From Serinus canaria (taxonomy: Eukaryota; Chordata; Aves; Passeriformes; Fringillidae), in the NCBI RefSeq assembly GCF_022539315.1, contig NC_066313.1:28371059-28435058 (forward strand): a stretch of 64,000 nt of DNA, read 5' to 3'. The position numbers and the translations under genes were made by a program. Position 1 is the stretch's first letter. Each line of letters starts with the position of its first letter. This document shows positions 13,801-24,404 of this stretch, piece by piece. The notes below the pieces were generated by a model. It did not search any database. It had not been told where the DNA came from and worked only from the letters and a program-made list of their open reading frames with translations.

Positions 13801-14869
13801 ACCCAGAATTTAGAAGGCTCTAAAGGTTACAGTCAGCATTTTGTCTTTGCTGTGGTGCCCCTTTCTCCTCCTTAACACCGTAACTTCGAAATTTTACTGC
13901 GGTTGAATAACGCTTCTAAAGAATCGCAGAAGTTTTTAGCAGAGCCTAAGGAAGTTTCTAGAGATATGGAAATAGGCAACGTCTGACAGAGGAAGTTCGC
14001 ACAACTCCCCCTCACGGTATAAATCCCGCTGCCCTTATCGCCTGCCTTCCCAGTACAAAGGAGAGCAGCCGCTCCGCCTCGGCCGCGCCGGGGACCAGCC
14101 CGGCCGCCGACCCAGCGGCACCGAGGGGCGGCCGGGCCGCGCACACCGGGCCCGGGGGCGGCCCGGAGCCCGCGCCCGGGGCCTGAGGGGAGCCAGGCCG
14201 GCGCGGCGGGGACGGGCACCGAGCGCACGTGCCCTGCCGGGGCTCCATCTTTAATTCCCGGCCCCGGACACGTGCTGGGGGGGGGGGGGCGGGGATGGAC
14301 TCGGACCCCCACAAGCCGCGCTGCGAGCCGGACAGAGAGCCCGGCTCGCCTCCCCCTCCCGCATCTCCCCCTAAACGACGGAGTAAAGCCCAAACGCAGG
14401 GGGAAGCGCCTTTTCGCAGCACAGCCCCCCGTAACCCCCGATCTCTCCTGGCGGGCAGCCCAGGCTCCGGCTCGCCCCGGGAGGAGAGGGGAGCCGCCAG
14501 GAGGAGCGGCGAGCCCCCGCAGCCAGCCGGGCAGCGCTTGCGCAGGCGGGGCGCGCTCCCGCCCTCCGCCGCTGTTGTTTAATCGCCCGCGCTGCGCCAG
14601 CCCTGCCTGGATACCCGGGGACCGCCTCGTCCCCTTCCCCGCGGGGCACACAATGGGCCCGGTAGGGTTGGAGCGCCCGGGCAGCACCCGCTCGCAGGCT
14701 AAGAGGAATGCCCCCGCTCCCCGCCGGCGCAGGGACCCCTCCGAGCTAGTGCGGAGGGCAGGGATGGGGAACAACCGCACGGTACCTTGAGGACGCCCTC
14801 ATCCTGCTTGGGAGTGATGTCCACCCCTTCCAGGGGAGCCCCGTCCGCTTTCATCTCCTCCGCCGTCAT
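2061..14869 (-). CDS. FKBP4: FKBP4 (FKBP52 / HSP56), HSP90 co-chaperone and peptidyl-prolyl isomerase, nine of about ten coding exons
   Basis: Coding exons (minus strand): 14786-14869, 11192-11336, 9834-9976, 5973-6093, 5242-5398, 4115-4205, 3686-3769, 2827-3012, 2061-2300. All have AG/GT borders, and phases chain to 417 codons ending in phase 0. FK1 domain (about 30-125) keeps the FK506/proline pocket: HYTGW, KFDSS, FSFDLG, VIKAWD, EYAYG and the proline-rich loop [16 protein letters not shown] hinge with the conserved Thr leads to FK2 (about 140-245). The TPR domain (about 265-385) holds [15 protein letters not shown], including the Lys and Arg expected of the HSP90 MEEVD clamp. FKBP52 acts in steroid-receptor/HSP90 complexes, with FK1 as the isomerase (family knowledge). 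The start at 14869 gives MTAEEMK, as in mammals; an in-frame ATG at 14887 would add six residues (MAAAGG). Exon 4 starts with Ile instead of the usual Val. The C-terminal tail exon is missing from this model. Confidence 0.95.
4500..4519 (+). repeat. poly(A) simple repeat
   Basis: Run of about 20 A in FKBP4 intron 5. No full retroelement could be recognised next to it. Confidence 0.8.
7853..7885 (+). repeat. poly(A) simple repeat
   Basis: Run of about 32 A in FKBP4 intron 3, about 50 bp before a CR1 copy. CR1 elements do not end in poly(A), so the run is not that element's tail. Confidence 0.85.
7935..8505 (+). repeat. CR1 LINE 3' end
   Basis: Shows the usual order of avian CR1 3' words: 'gaggagctggagtgtatccagagaagggcaac' (read as separate words gaggagctgg / tccagagaagggcaac), 'aggagctgcttgagagagctggg', and a tail with 'gactcaatggtcttgaaggttttttccacc'. 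It lies inside FKBP4 intron 3 in the opposite orientation to the gene. Confidence 0.85.
10890..10911 (+). repeat. C-run/A-run simple repeat
   Basis: A short C run followed by about 19 A, in FKBP4 intron 2. Confidence 0.7.
13951..13964 (-). promoter_or_regulatory. candidate intronic heat-shock element in FKBP4 intron 1
   Basis: 'gaagtttctagaga' reads GAA-nn-TTC-nn-GA, i.e. two and a half inverted HSF pentamers. Its first 13 bases are identical to the promoter-proximal element at 15091. A weaker relative (gaagtttttagca) lies just beside it at 13929. It sits about 0.8 kb inside intron 1. Binding by HSF is inferred. Confidence 0.45.
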
Positions 14870-15400
14870 GCCGCCTGCCGCTGCCACCTCTGCGCAGGGA
14901 AGGGCTGCCTCGCGGGCTCGGTGCTGCGCTGAGCGCCGGGATGAGGCTGCGATAGTGCCTGGCTGCGCCTCCGGCTCCGGGCAGCGCGGGTGGGGGCGGG
15001 CGCCGCACGCCTCCTTCCCTGCTGCTCTCGCCGCAGCGCCGGCCCCTGCTCGGCGAGGAGGAGGAAGGGGAGGGGAGAGGGAGGGACCGAGAAGTTTCTA
15101 GAGCTGCTGCCGCAAAGCGCCCGGCCGTGCCAGGGGCTGGGGTGAAAGTGTGCGTCGCCCCCGGGGGCGGAGAGGACCGCGGGGGTAAGGCAGCCGCCTA
15201 GCCGCGTTATATTCCGGGGTGGCGGGGGCGAAGGAGAAGAAGAGGAGGAGGAAGAAGAAGAAGAGCAGCTTATTCATTAGAGGAGGGAGGGCGCGCTTTT
15301 ACAGCGCCGAGCTTGCAGGGCAGGTGCGCCCGCCTCTCGCTGGTGATGCAGGGTAGCCCGGCCCGGCAGCGAGGAGGAGCTGCTGCGTCCTGCCATGGGG
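14040..15400 (-). promoter_or_regulatory. FKBP4: FKBP4 CpG-island promoter
   Basis: Very GC- and CpG-rich DNA centred on the first FKBP4 exon. It contains two CACGTG E-boxes (14226-14231 and 14269-14274), a run of 13 G (14277-14289), a GC box within 'cccgggggcggagagg' near 15160, and a purine (GAA/GAG) tract at 15230-15265. No convincing TATA box lies next to the first exon, which fits dispersed CpG-island initiation. The long open frames on both strands here (up to 302 codons) are a by-product of GC-rich composition. Confidence 0.75.
15091..15104 (-). promoter_or_regulatory. heat-shock element upstream of FKBP4
   Basis: 'gaagtttctagagc' contains GAA-nn-TTC-nn-GAg, about 220 bp upstream of the FKBP4 start codon. 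FKBP52 was first known as HSP56, a heat- and stress-induced protein, so an HSF1 site in this place agrees with known biology. The motif is seen directly; occupancy is inferred. Confidence 0.6.
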
Positions 15401-16039
15401 AAGCTTTACTGTAAGCTGTACTTGAAATAAAAGTAACCTGTCTGATCCCTCAGTTTTAGCAACCCTCTGCAGATAGATGGCTTATATTCTTTTTGCCCAC
15501 CATGCAGTACTAGGTGGTCCCGGGAAAGGTAGTACAGGTGGGCACAGAAGCGCCGAGACGGCAGAGAGCGTGCAGCCCGCAGACCTCGGGCATCCCTTGA
15601 TTGGGGTCCCATTAGGAGCCGTGTGCTTGAAAGCCATTTGTTGACGAGGAGCAGGAAAGGTAAAGACATCAGAGTGTAAGCTCTGTGGCTTGCTCGTCTG
15701 TGTGCATCCAGATAAAATAGCACTGATTTGTGCGTCAGCCTGCTGTTGGAGTATTTAGGGATGAATAAATAGAAATAGGTGCTCCCTCTTAATATAAAGA
15801 ACATCAGTACAAATAAGCAGAAATTAGCAGACCAGTCTAATTCTGGGTTACTCTGCATCTGTACATCCCTCCTGGATGGTAAGGTACATTCGGCCAAATA
15901 ACTTGCAAAATCCAGTAATAAAAAATCAGGCTAGAACCGTATCCACCACCTTCACCATAAATAAGGAAACCGAAAGTGTTAAATGTCCTCAACCTTCCAC
16001 TGGAAGCCTTGAACACCCGCCCCCAGCCACGCAGCTGCA

Positions 16040-16482
16040 GCTTTGCCCACTCCTCGTATAGGGCGGCACCTTTCCCGGCTGTTCTTGAACTTTCCTTCCC
16101 GCCCGCTCCCTCGGCTTTCCCGGTGGGTGCTGGGCGCGGAGCGGCGGGCGGAGCTGCTCTGGGCAGCGGGAGCCGTGCGGAGCCCCCGCCTCTGCTGCGC
16201 CCGCCGTGCTTGGTGCTTGCTGTGCAGCGTGATGCTTGAGCCTCCTGTAACAAAAGCGGTGACTGAAGGGGAAAGGAGGCTCGCAGGCGGGCGCGCAGTG
16301 TTCCGGAGCTGCCTGTCCAAGCCGCATTGCCGTCTCGCGGCGCTTCCAGTGCAAATCCCTGGAGTGGGAGCTTGCTCTGTGAGGAGGGTACAGGCTGCGT
16401 CTGACCTGACCGGGGCTGCTCCGTGCCAGTATAAAGCTGCGTCTGTGCCTGGTGGGCAACGCCTCCAGCAGCCTGAGGTGGG
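16040..16482 (+). promoter_or_regulatory. second GC-rich block, candidate promoter / untranslated exon for a plus-strand transcript
   Basis: CpG-dense DNA separate from the FKBP4 island. On the plus strand it has a TATA-like 'tataaag' at about 16430-16436, followed about 45 bp later by 'cctgag|gtgggc', which could serve as a splice donor at about 16482. It could be the TCAF first exon or an alternative upstream FKBP4 promoter. Evidence is compositional only. Confidence 0.25.
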
Positions 16483-19400
16483 CTCTGCCGATTCCAAAGG
16501 AAAGGAGGAGCAAAAGAGACTAGAAGAACCTGTAGTTACTCTGGCAGCTGGGTGTAAACTGCAAAATCTACAGGTTTCCCCTGAGAAAGAACACACTTTT
16601 CATCCCCATGCAAACGTACACTTTAGTTTACTTTCAATCTGAGTAAGAAGGGAGAAGGCAGAAAAGGAGAAGATTGTGGTTTCTGCGTGCATTTGGTCTG
16701 GAAACTTCTAGCTGCTCACGATTTGCAATTTAACATGGATGAGTTATTTGATTGCAGATTAGATCTGTAGGAGGTACAAAGCTGGTTCTGTGCATAGACT
16801 CTGGACCTTGATACACTGAGGAACACGGAGAGAAGCATCTAAGTTGGTTCTGGTCTAGCAGGTCTTGTTGCAGGAGGCACAGCAAAAACACAGGAGATAA
16901 TTCTTCACCTAATGAGTCTGTAGGGTGCTAAATTTACAATCTCCAGTCAGCATTAGCACACGAGTTCTCCTACGCTCTCAATTCATCTGACATCTTTTTT
17001 TCATCTACTTCTAATAATAAACCAGCTATGTGTTGGTTTAAAATAAATCTTTGCAGGTCATTCTGTCTTACATTTGGCAGTGAAGTTTTTGTTTGGTACT
17101 GGTACTTTTCCAGCTGCATGTTTTCTACTTCATAATCCAGCATTTGAAAATTGCGGTATGTGTAATTGGTGCCAAATTATCTACAGCTGCCAAACATGCT
17201 AGAACCAAGTTTGATAAAGTGATAAGTAGTAGAAAGGAAAGGAGATCTTTTAGTGGAGATCATTTACAGATGTTACACAGCTCACGTTTCCAGCCATCCC
17301 CTAGTTTTCAACATAGCAGTGCAAGCCCTTACATAAGTAATTTAAACCAAGTACTGCAAGTTAGGTTCCTTAGTAACTTTTCGAAGACTGTTTAGATACT
17401 GTTTGAGGGCCTCCCTGATGGGCTGTATGTGCAGGGCTTTATGGAAAAGGGGACAGAGACAGAGCAAACAACAGTGAGTGTCTGGGGTGATGTCAATGCC
17501 ATAATGCTTCCAGTAGGGTGTGGATGGAGGCGAGGCACGTCAGAACAGTCTCTTTAGTAAGCCTCTTCTAAGGCTTGCTTATAGTACCAAAGCATTGTAA
17601 AGGCACCTCATGTCAGGCCTGTTTGCAGAAGATACGTTGCAGACACAAAGAAAAGATTTCAGAACTTGATGGGTACACTTAGGTTAAGAGAAAATGAAAA
17701 TTTTGGCTACAGCATTCAGGCAGAGCAGAAGACAAGTGAGATGATTGCCTAAGGCAGCAGAGAACATTCCGAGCAGTAAAATGTCCTGAAAAAACAACAA
17801 ATTCAAGCAAGAGTCTGGAACAGCCTTCCAGGACATGAAGCCAACCTAAAGCTAGTCAGCAGCATGCTAGATTTTGGAACAGGTTCATGTAAAGACTTGT
17901 TGAAGATAGCAAGGCTTGGACTTAGAAGATAGCACAGGGCAACATAGCTCAAACATAGCTTTTTCAACAGGTTCTGCACAGGCAAGGGTGGGACCCAAGG
18001 TGGGACCCCAAGGACTCAAGGGACTCCTAAAGCTCATCAGGGAGGAAGGACCTGTCAAAGGGTTGGCTTCCCAGGCATGCCATGGCTGGAGTCACTGCGC
18101 TGTGTGGGTTGACCGAAGCCCCACTGTGACACGCTGTGACCTGGAAGTTCACTTGCCTGGCTGTGTTGATGATGCTGGCACAGCAGACTCCCAGAACTGG
18201 GAAAAGGAGTGAGGAATGTGTGTCTGTACAAGCTCGAAGATGACATTTCGAGATAACGGCAAACAGAGTAACCAAAAAAGGAACGACCCTGACTATTACT
18301 TTGTGATTGGAACAGGAACTGAAACCACACTCATCAAGAGCACTGGGTTCATGCTTGATTGGCTTGAAAGGGCTGAGCATGGGGTGTAAGAAAGGAATAA
18401 AGGCAGAAGCCACACACTCTGTGTTAACTGGCACTGGCCACCAGCTGGCAGGTGGACAGACAGCCAGACATCAGCAGGGACACCCTGATGCCAGCTGCCA
18501 GGGAACTCAAAATCCAGCCCAGCATGGCTTGAGTGTGGTGACGACCTTCCTGGGGAAACTAGTATAAATAAGATAGCTCATACCCCATGGGCAGCAGCGA
18601 TAATTTGTACACCCATGTTATTTGAAGTAAGGCTTTAAAACATTGATTGATTGTAACAAAGGGTTAAGTAAACTTGTTCTCTTTTTTTTTTTTTTTTTGG
18701 CATACATATTTCTTCTGAGGGATTGTTTGGTTACTGTCGAAATCCCAAGGAAACCCCAGATGCTCATCTGTTGGTGTGTCACACTTATACTGAGCTGGAA
18801 AAAAATGTGACTTAATAGATCAGGGACAGCTTTAATTATTTCTGCTTGCTGCTTTAAAAATAATGGTGATAAGGAGGAAGCAGTGCTCAGTTTATAGAAT
18901 TGCATGTTTTTCTGTTGCACTAAGCAGTGTTGCCATTGAAGTCCACAACAGAGCACAAACCTTCATCAGTCTGAGCCTACACTTGAATTTTGTGTGACAT
19001 GCCAGTGATAGATTGCTAAATTGCTCATCACCTGAGTTATACCCTGCCTGTTCTTCAGTCTCAGCTTCACTGAGCTGTCCCAGTATCCCTGCTTTCCCTT
19101 GCTCCCCGACAGGATATAGCACATCAAGTTCTGTGCCATCCTTTGGGTTTGGGAGGGATAAAGTTGTTTTTCCATATTCATGACGGCATCACTGCGGACT
19201 GCAGTAGATTGACACGGCCGGCACACAAAGACCATCAGACCTCTCTCTTTTCTGCTCCTTTTCAACCGAAAGCAGCGGTGTTCACTCATCCCCTGCTTTA
19301 ATACCGAGCAACATTTGCAGGGGAGTGATCTGAGCTGTTACACAGCAGGCATGCAAATGAGACTCAACCCTTGCAGTGCCAGGCTGGAAAGGGCTCTGTG

Positions 19401-21964
19401 TCTGCATTTCCTGGGGATTTCTGCGCTGCTCAGCTCCCTCTTCACCAACAGATGCCAACGCTTTTCTAAAATTACAGACTGTAGGACTTACAATTAGACA
19501 GGGTCTCATTTTTTTAAAATTGTTCTCTAGTAAGGTTATTTCTTCTGTGCTTCTGTACCTTGATTTCTATTATTTGGTGGTTTAATTTATGTGATATATT
19601 CTGTCCTTTTTAGATCCCAGGTAACGATTTTCAAAAAGACTGAACAGCACTTGTTTATATAGGCATCTCTTCTGATTCAGTGTATCCCTGTCTTTACCAA
19701 TTACAGCTCATTAGTGAACTTTGAAATCACAGAAAATTAGTAGAATGAATTATAATTAAGATGTTATTTACCTTTCCAAATGCAAAATTAATTTAAACAT
19801 ACCTGATCATGTTTCATCAGTTGCTTGTTCTTTCCTTGCCTTGAAAGCAATTAAGATTACTGGACAAATGTATGCTTAGACATTCAGATTTTCTATTTCT
19901 TTGCATCTCATTAGCCAGTGAGTGTACCCTAACACTGGTGTGCATGGTAACACCACCAGAAAGGATGGGCAATTCATGTTGTTTTTTTCCTCAAACCGCT
20001 GCAACATTTTACTAGGCTTGGGAATTGTAATATTTATAATCTACTGTTCTGAAGTGCCACATGAAAATAATACCAATAACAGTAATTACACGTGGTAATT
20101 GCCTAATTAATTCTGCAGTACTTTTACTAAAAAATATATTTTTTTAGATTTTATCAATTTTCAGTATGTTTCCTAATAACTCTTAGGCCTGTCACTGTTT
20201 AAAAAAAAAATACCTGCAATAGCTTCCTTTGGTGATTGCTATCTTGATCTAATTTTAGAGTTCCCATTAATTTGCAACTTAGTCTACTTTTTCTTTGGCT
20301 CTCCTTCCTTTAGGCATTATTAACTTTGTTTTTTCTACTTTTATTATGTAACTCTAGAAAGGTTTTCTTAATGTATTTTTTCCTAATTTTGTATTTCCCA
20401 TGCAAGTTTTCTTGCTTGGCTTCCTCCCACTTCCCCATCCCTTTTCTCTGGCCATGTCAGAAGAAGGTCAGATAAGTTGTTTGGACTGTTACAGTGCCTC
20501 ATTATTGTTACCATAAAAATTTTTTTCCTTATAGCCAAATCTATGAAATCTGAATCTACCCTCTTTCAGTTTAAAACCTTTTTGTTGATAGCAGACAATG
20601 AAAATAAGTATTTTTGTGTCTTTAGCAAATGCCAAACATCATCGTTCCTCTCCTTGCTCAATTTGTTGATGAAAATGGGAAGAAGCAAGAGACCATCAAT
20701 TCCTTGCTGCTTACAGACTTGGCAGCATTCTTGATTTTTAGTTACTGTGCAGACAGCTAGATTGCAAATCTGAAAGAGAGGAAAGACTGGAAAACCTGTG
20801 GGCCCACCCTAATGAGGAAGAGCAGCCAAATCCCTAGAAGTGGTGTGTCTCACTCACTCAGTCTGCCTGTGTTGTTAACAGGTGAGACATCTCAGTGCCT
20901 GTCTTGCCTCTTTTGTACTATACTTCACAGATACTGCACAATCCCCTAATTTTTACTCATGGAGGGCCTCCCATATTTTGTGGGGACCTTAAAGACTCGC
21001 CCAAAAGTGACTGACCACTTAACACACAAAATTTATTCCCATATTCACCCTCAGAATTTGCCCAGGTCCTCTGTCTCACAGATCCTCTTTCTGAGTGGAC
21101 CAAGGGGTATTCCTTCCTTTGAATCATATCTCTTTTGCCTGTGTGTGATGGCTTTTGGACAGCAGATGATGGAATCTTAAGTTTGCATTTAATGAAACCC
21201 CATTACCTTCCCATCACATTTTTGTCCCTTTTCCAGAGACAGAAGAAAGACTGGGATAGATTTAGTCCTCTGGCAGGTTTATAAATGTTTGCTTCAATAC
21301 CTACTCTCACGGTATTCTCAGCTCTGCAGGGAGTAGGAACTCTCTGGAGGTGAGAGGTAGAAAGTGGGAGGGAAGACAAGGAATTCAGAATCTTTGTCTT
21401 GAGACACTGTCATGGAGAATTTTTGCTTCCACGTTAAGAGGGAAGGCAGCTAGGAGCCAAGATCTTCCTTCTGTATGGGCTCAGGTCTAGTGGTTGTTTC
21501 CTCCTAATTGGTGTGAGAGACAGCCAGCTCAGTCTTCTGCAGCTTCCTTCAATTCTTGTTAGACATGTATGTTCCCTGTTCCTGCTGAGTTTTCTCCCTT
21601 CTCTCTCTAGATAGAGGAGATCATCTGTAGTTGTGTCTGCTCAGGGTCTAACATGTGCACTTCTTCTCTTCACTCTGAAATGCTTCATACAATTTAAATG
21701 GGAAAATTGTGATTACATAGGAATTGGATATTGTGTTATATGGTCACAATTGCTTTCAGTCAAGAGAGTTAACATCCTTTCCAAAACAGCCACTCCTTCT
21801 GCTGGATAAATGCCAGGGAGCAGGAGTGTTCCTAGGTTGAGAGCTAGGATGTTAGCTTTCAGATCCTGTGATAAGGAAGGTGGGGGCTAAGAAGTTTGCT
21901 GATCTTACATCAGACCTGTGGTTTGTCCCCATGTAGAATAACTGAGGGACAATCCCAAGCACAA

Positions 21965-22665
21965 ATACAGCCTGGGTAGAGAATTTATTGAGAGCAGCCC
22001 TGCCAAGGAGGACTTGAGGGTGTTGGTTTGACCAGAGGTCCGACATGACCTGGCAATGTACATTCACAGCCTAGAAAACCAACCGTGCCCAAAGCAGCGT
22101 GAACAGCAGGGCAAGGGAAGGGATTCTGCCCCTCTGCTCTTGTGAGACCCTGCCTGGGGTGATGCATCCAGCTCTGGGGTTCCTAGTAGAAGGAAAACAC
22201 AGACCTCTTGGAACAGGTCCAGAGGAGGCCACCAAGATGATCACAGGGCTGGAGCACCTCTCCTATGGAGACAGGCTGAGAGAGTTGGGGTTGTTCAGAC
22301 TGGGGAAGGCTCCAGGAGCACTTTGGAGCCCCTTCCAGTACCTAAAGGGGGCTACAAGAGAGCTGGAGAGGGACTTTTTGTGAGGGCATGCAGTGACAGG
22401 ACAAGGGGGAATGCCTTGAAAGAAGGCAGGTTTAGATTAGATGTTAGGCAGAAATTATCTTTTGAAGATGGTAAGACACTGGCACAAGTTGCCCAGAGAA
22501 GCTCTGGATGTCCCATCCCTGGAAGAGTTCAAGGCAAGGCTGAACTGGGCTTTGAGCATCTGCTCTTGTGGAAGGTGTCCCTGCCCATGGCAAAAGGTTT
22601 GAAACTAGATGTACTTTTAAGTCCCTTTCCAACCCAAACCATTCGGTAGTTGTGATTCTATAGCT
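21965..22665 (+). repeat. CR1 LINE 3' end, about 700 bp
   Basis: Contains the diagnostic series 'cagagcacctctcctatgg'-like ('ggagcacctctcctatggag'), 'aggctgagagagttgggg', 'ttgcccagagaagctctggatg', 'ggtgtccctgcccatggc' and the tail 'ccctttccaacccaaaccattc'. It is oriented like TCAF and lies about 1.7 kb before its first coding exon. Confidence 0.9.
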
Positions 22666-22941
22666 TCATGTGAGTTGCTGAAACTATCCACCTGCTTTTC
22701 CTTGCCCTTGCACCATGGTCAGTGTGTCGGTGTAGGTACATTAGTATCAAATCCACAGAAATCACCAGAAAAACCTTCAGTATTTTCCAAGGCTGCATAA
22801 CTGCTTTGCTGCATGTTTTGTAATAAAACACCCTAAAGCACTTAGACCTTGTATTTGTCTTTACATGTAGGGCTGCTTCAGACCCAGCAACAAAATGCTG
22901 GGATTCAGACTAAGGCAGCAATCAATCACTTGGTTACTGGG

Positions 22942-23083
22942 CATTGTAGTTTTTAATCCCATGTTAATTAGCAGGGATTAACATGGGATAAAAATTACAA
23001 TGGGATTAACAGGGACTCCTCTATTGTCTTGTATATGATTCATGATCACTCATGAATCATATATAAGACAGTAGAGGAGTCCC
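22942..23083. repeat. two adjacent long near-perfect inverted repeats (hairpin pair)
   Basis: First hairpin: arms of about 27 nt at 22942-22968 and 22975-23001 (left begins cattgtagtttttaatccca, right ends taaaaattacaatg), loop about 6 nt. Second hairpin: arms of about 33 nt at 23012-23044 and 23051-23083, starting gggactcctcta and ending tagaggagtccc, with about two mismatches and a 6-nt loop. I do not recognise the family; it could be part of a MITE-like element or two cruciform-prone palindromes. Confidence 0.8.
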
Positions 23084-24404
23084 ATGATAGTTTTGGTGAA
23101 AAACAGCACTTCCAGGCATGGCCAGAGAGGATGAGTGATACTGTCATTCTAGATCAGGTTGCTGTTTCTAAGCACCCTGGGGCTTTTGACAAATCCAGAT
23201 CAAGGATGCAGCTTCTCCAGGACTTGCCATTTTCCTGTGTTTGGCTGACAAGGCTTTGCTTTCAGGGTAGCCAAATATGAAGTGTGTGTGAAGCCTGGTG
23301 TTGGCATGGGATGCTGCCAGGGAAAGGTCCACGCCCCTTCAGAGCAGCTCCTTCCCTTGCCGTAGGTGTTGTGCTCAGTCACTCTTCTGAATCCTGAATG
23401 ACACAAGCTGGGTGGGACTGGGTCAGAGTCTCATACCTCAAAGCCTTCCTGTTTGCACAGCCACAGCTGCCCCAGATCAGCAGAAGACAACTTCAGGACA
23501 AAGCTGAGCCAAACTTTCAAACCGAGGGAGCCTTAACCGAGCAGTGTCACTCACAGACCTCAAAGGGATTGGCAATCGAGGTCAGTACACTCTCCTTACT
23601 TCACAGGTGAGAAAACAGATGAAACAAAGCTATGGGAAAGAGAAATTATTTTACTGAGATTTAAAACAGTTTGGATCAGGGAGCAACATCATTAATCTCC
23701 TGTGCCCAGACATGCTCTCGTGGGTACTATGTGCTTTAAACTCACAGTCATTGCAGGGAAGCTGGTCATCTCCATCATTTTTGCTGACTTACCTCTCCCT
23801 CACAGCACCTCCTAATAGTAAGCACAGCCTGATAGTGTCTAAATGGAGGTAGAAAAGTACATGTTGCAGCAACAGCATGTAGCTCTGTATCTGTCCAGTT
23901 AGGAGCTAAAATGTGAACCACATGTTTGAATTATATTGTGCATTGTGTTGATACAGCTTTTTCACTTTCTGGCTGTTACTGTGTAAACCACCTCTATCCT
24001 ACAAGTTCCTAGTAGACTTCCTGGAGCCTCTGGCACTCTCCCTCTTCAAATAAATTGTCAATGGGACAGTGAATACCTTTATTTCCCTGTTTTCCTCCAT
24101 GGTGCATAGCAGAATTTGTTGAAACAGTAATTTTGTCTTCATAATCATGGTATACTTGTCACTTCTATTTAAATATGTAAATAGGGTGATAACAAAGCTA
24201 AAACAAGCAAGCAAACAAACAAAATGACTAACAAACCAAAGCCCCAAAAAAGTTGTATCCACAAATCTGACTCCTCTTTGTTTGGAGCTCCTGCTAGCCA
24301 ACAAAAAAAAATTGCTCCACAGGGTTGTTACAGCTGTTCCTTATTGCTGAACTTCCCTGTAACGGAGTCTGTTCTTCTCTCCACCAGACAGGAGTGTCCT
24401 GGAG

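Larger units (their letters stand above)
15400..24387. other. intergenic region between FKBP4 and TCAF
   Basis: About 9 kb between the divergently transcribed FKBP4 and TCAF. I see no protein exon with homology. It holds a second GC-rich block at about 16040-16480, an AT-rich stretch at 19.5-20.8 kb, a poly(T) run near 18682-18698, a CR1 at 21965-22665 and paired hairpins at 22942-23083. The untranslated first exon(s) of TCAF should lie in this interval but could not be placed. Confidence 0.5.

Noticed and set aside
13872..14790. Long overlapping open frames (up to 302 codons) on both strands
   Set aside because: They lie in the FKBP4 CpG island, run across the exon 1 donor, are Arg/Pro/Gly/Ala-rich in every frame and match no family; stop-poor GC-rich composition explains them.
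17800..18660. Possible solitary LTR
   Set aside because: An AATAAA-like signal and a T-rich run are present, but I found no paired termini or target-site duplication.
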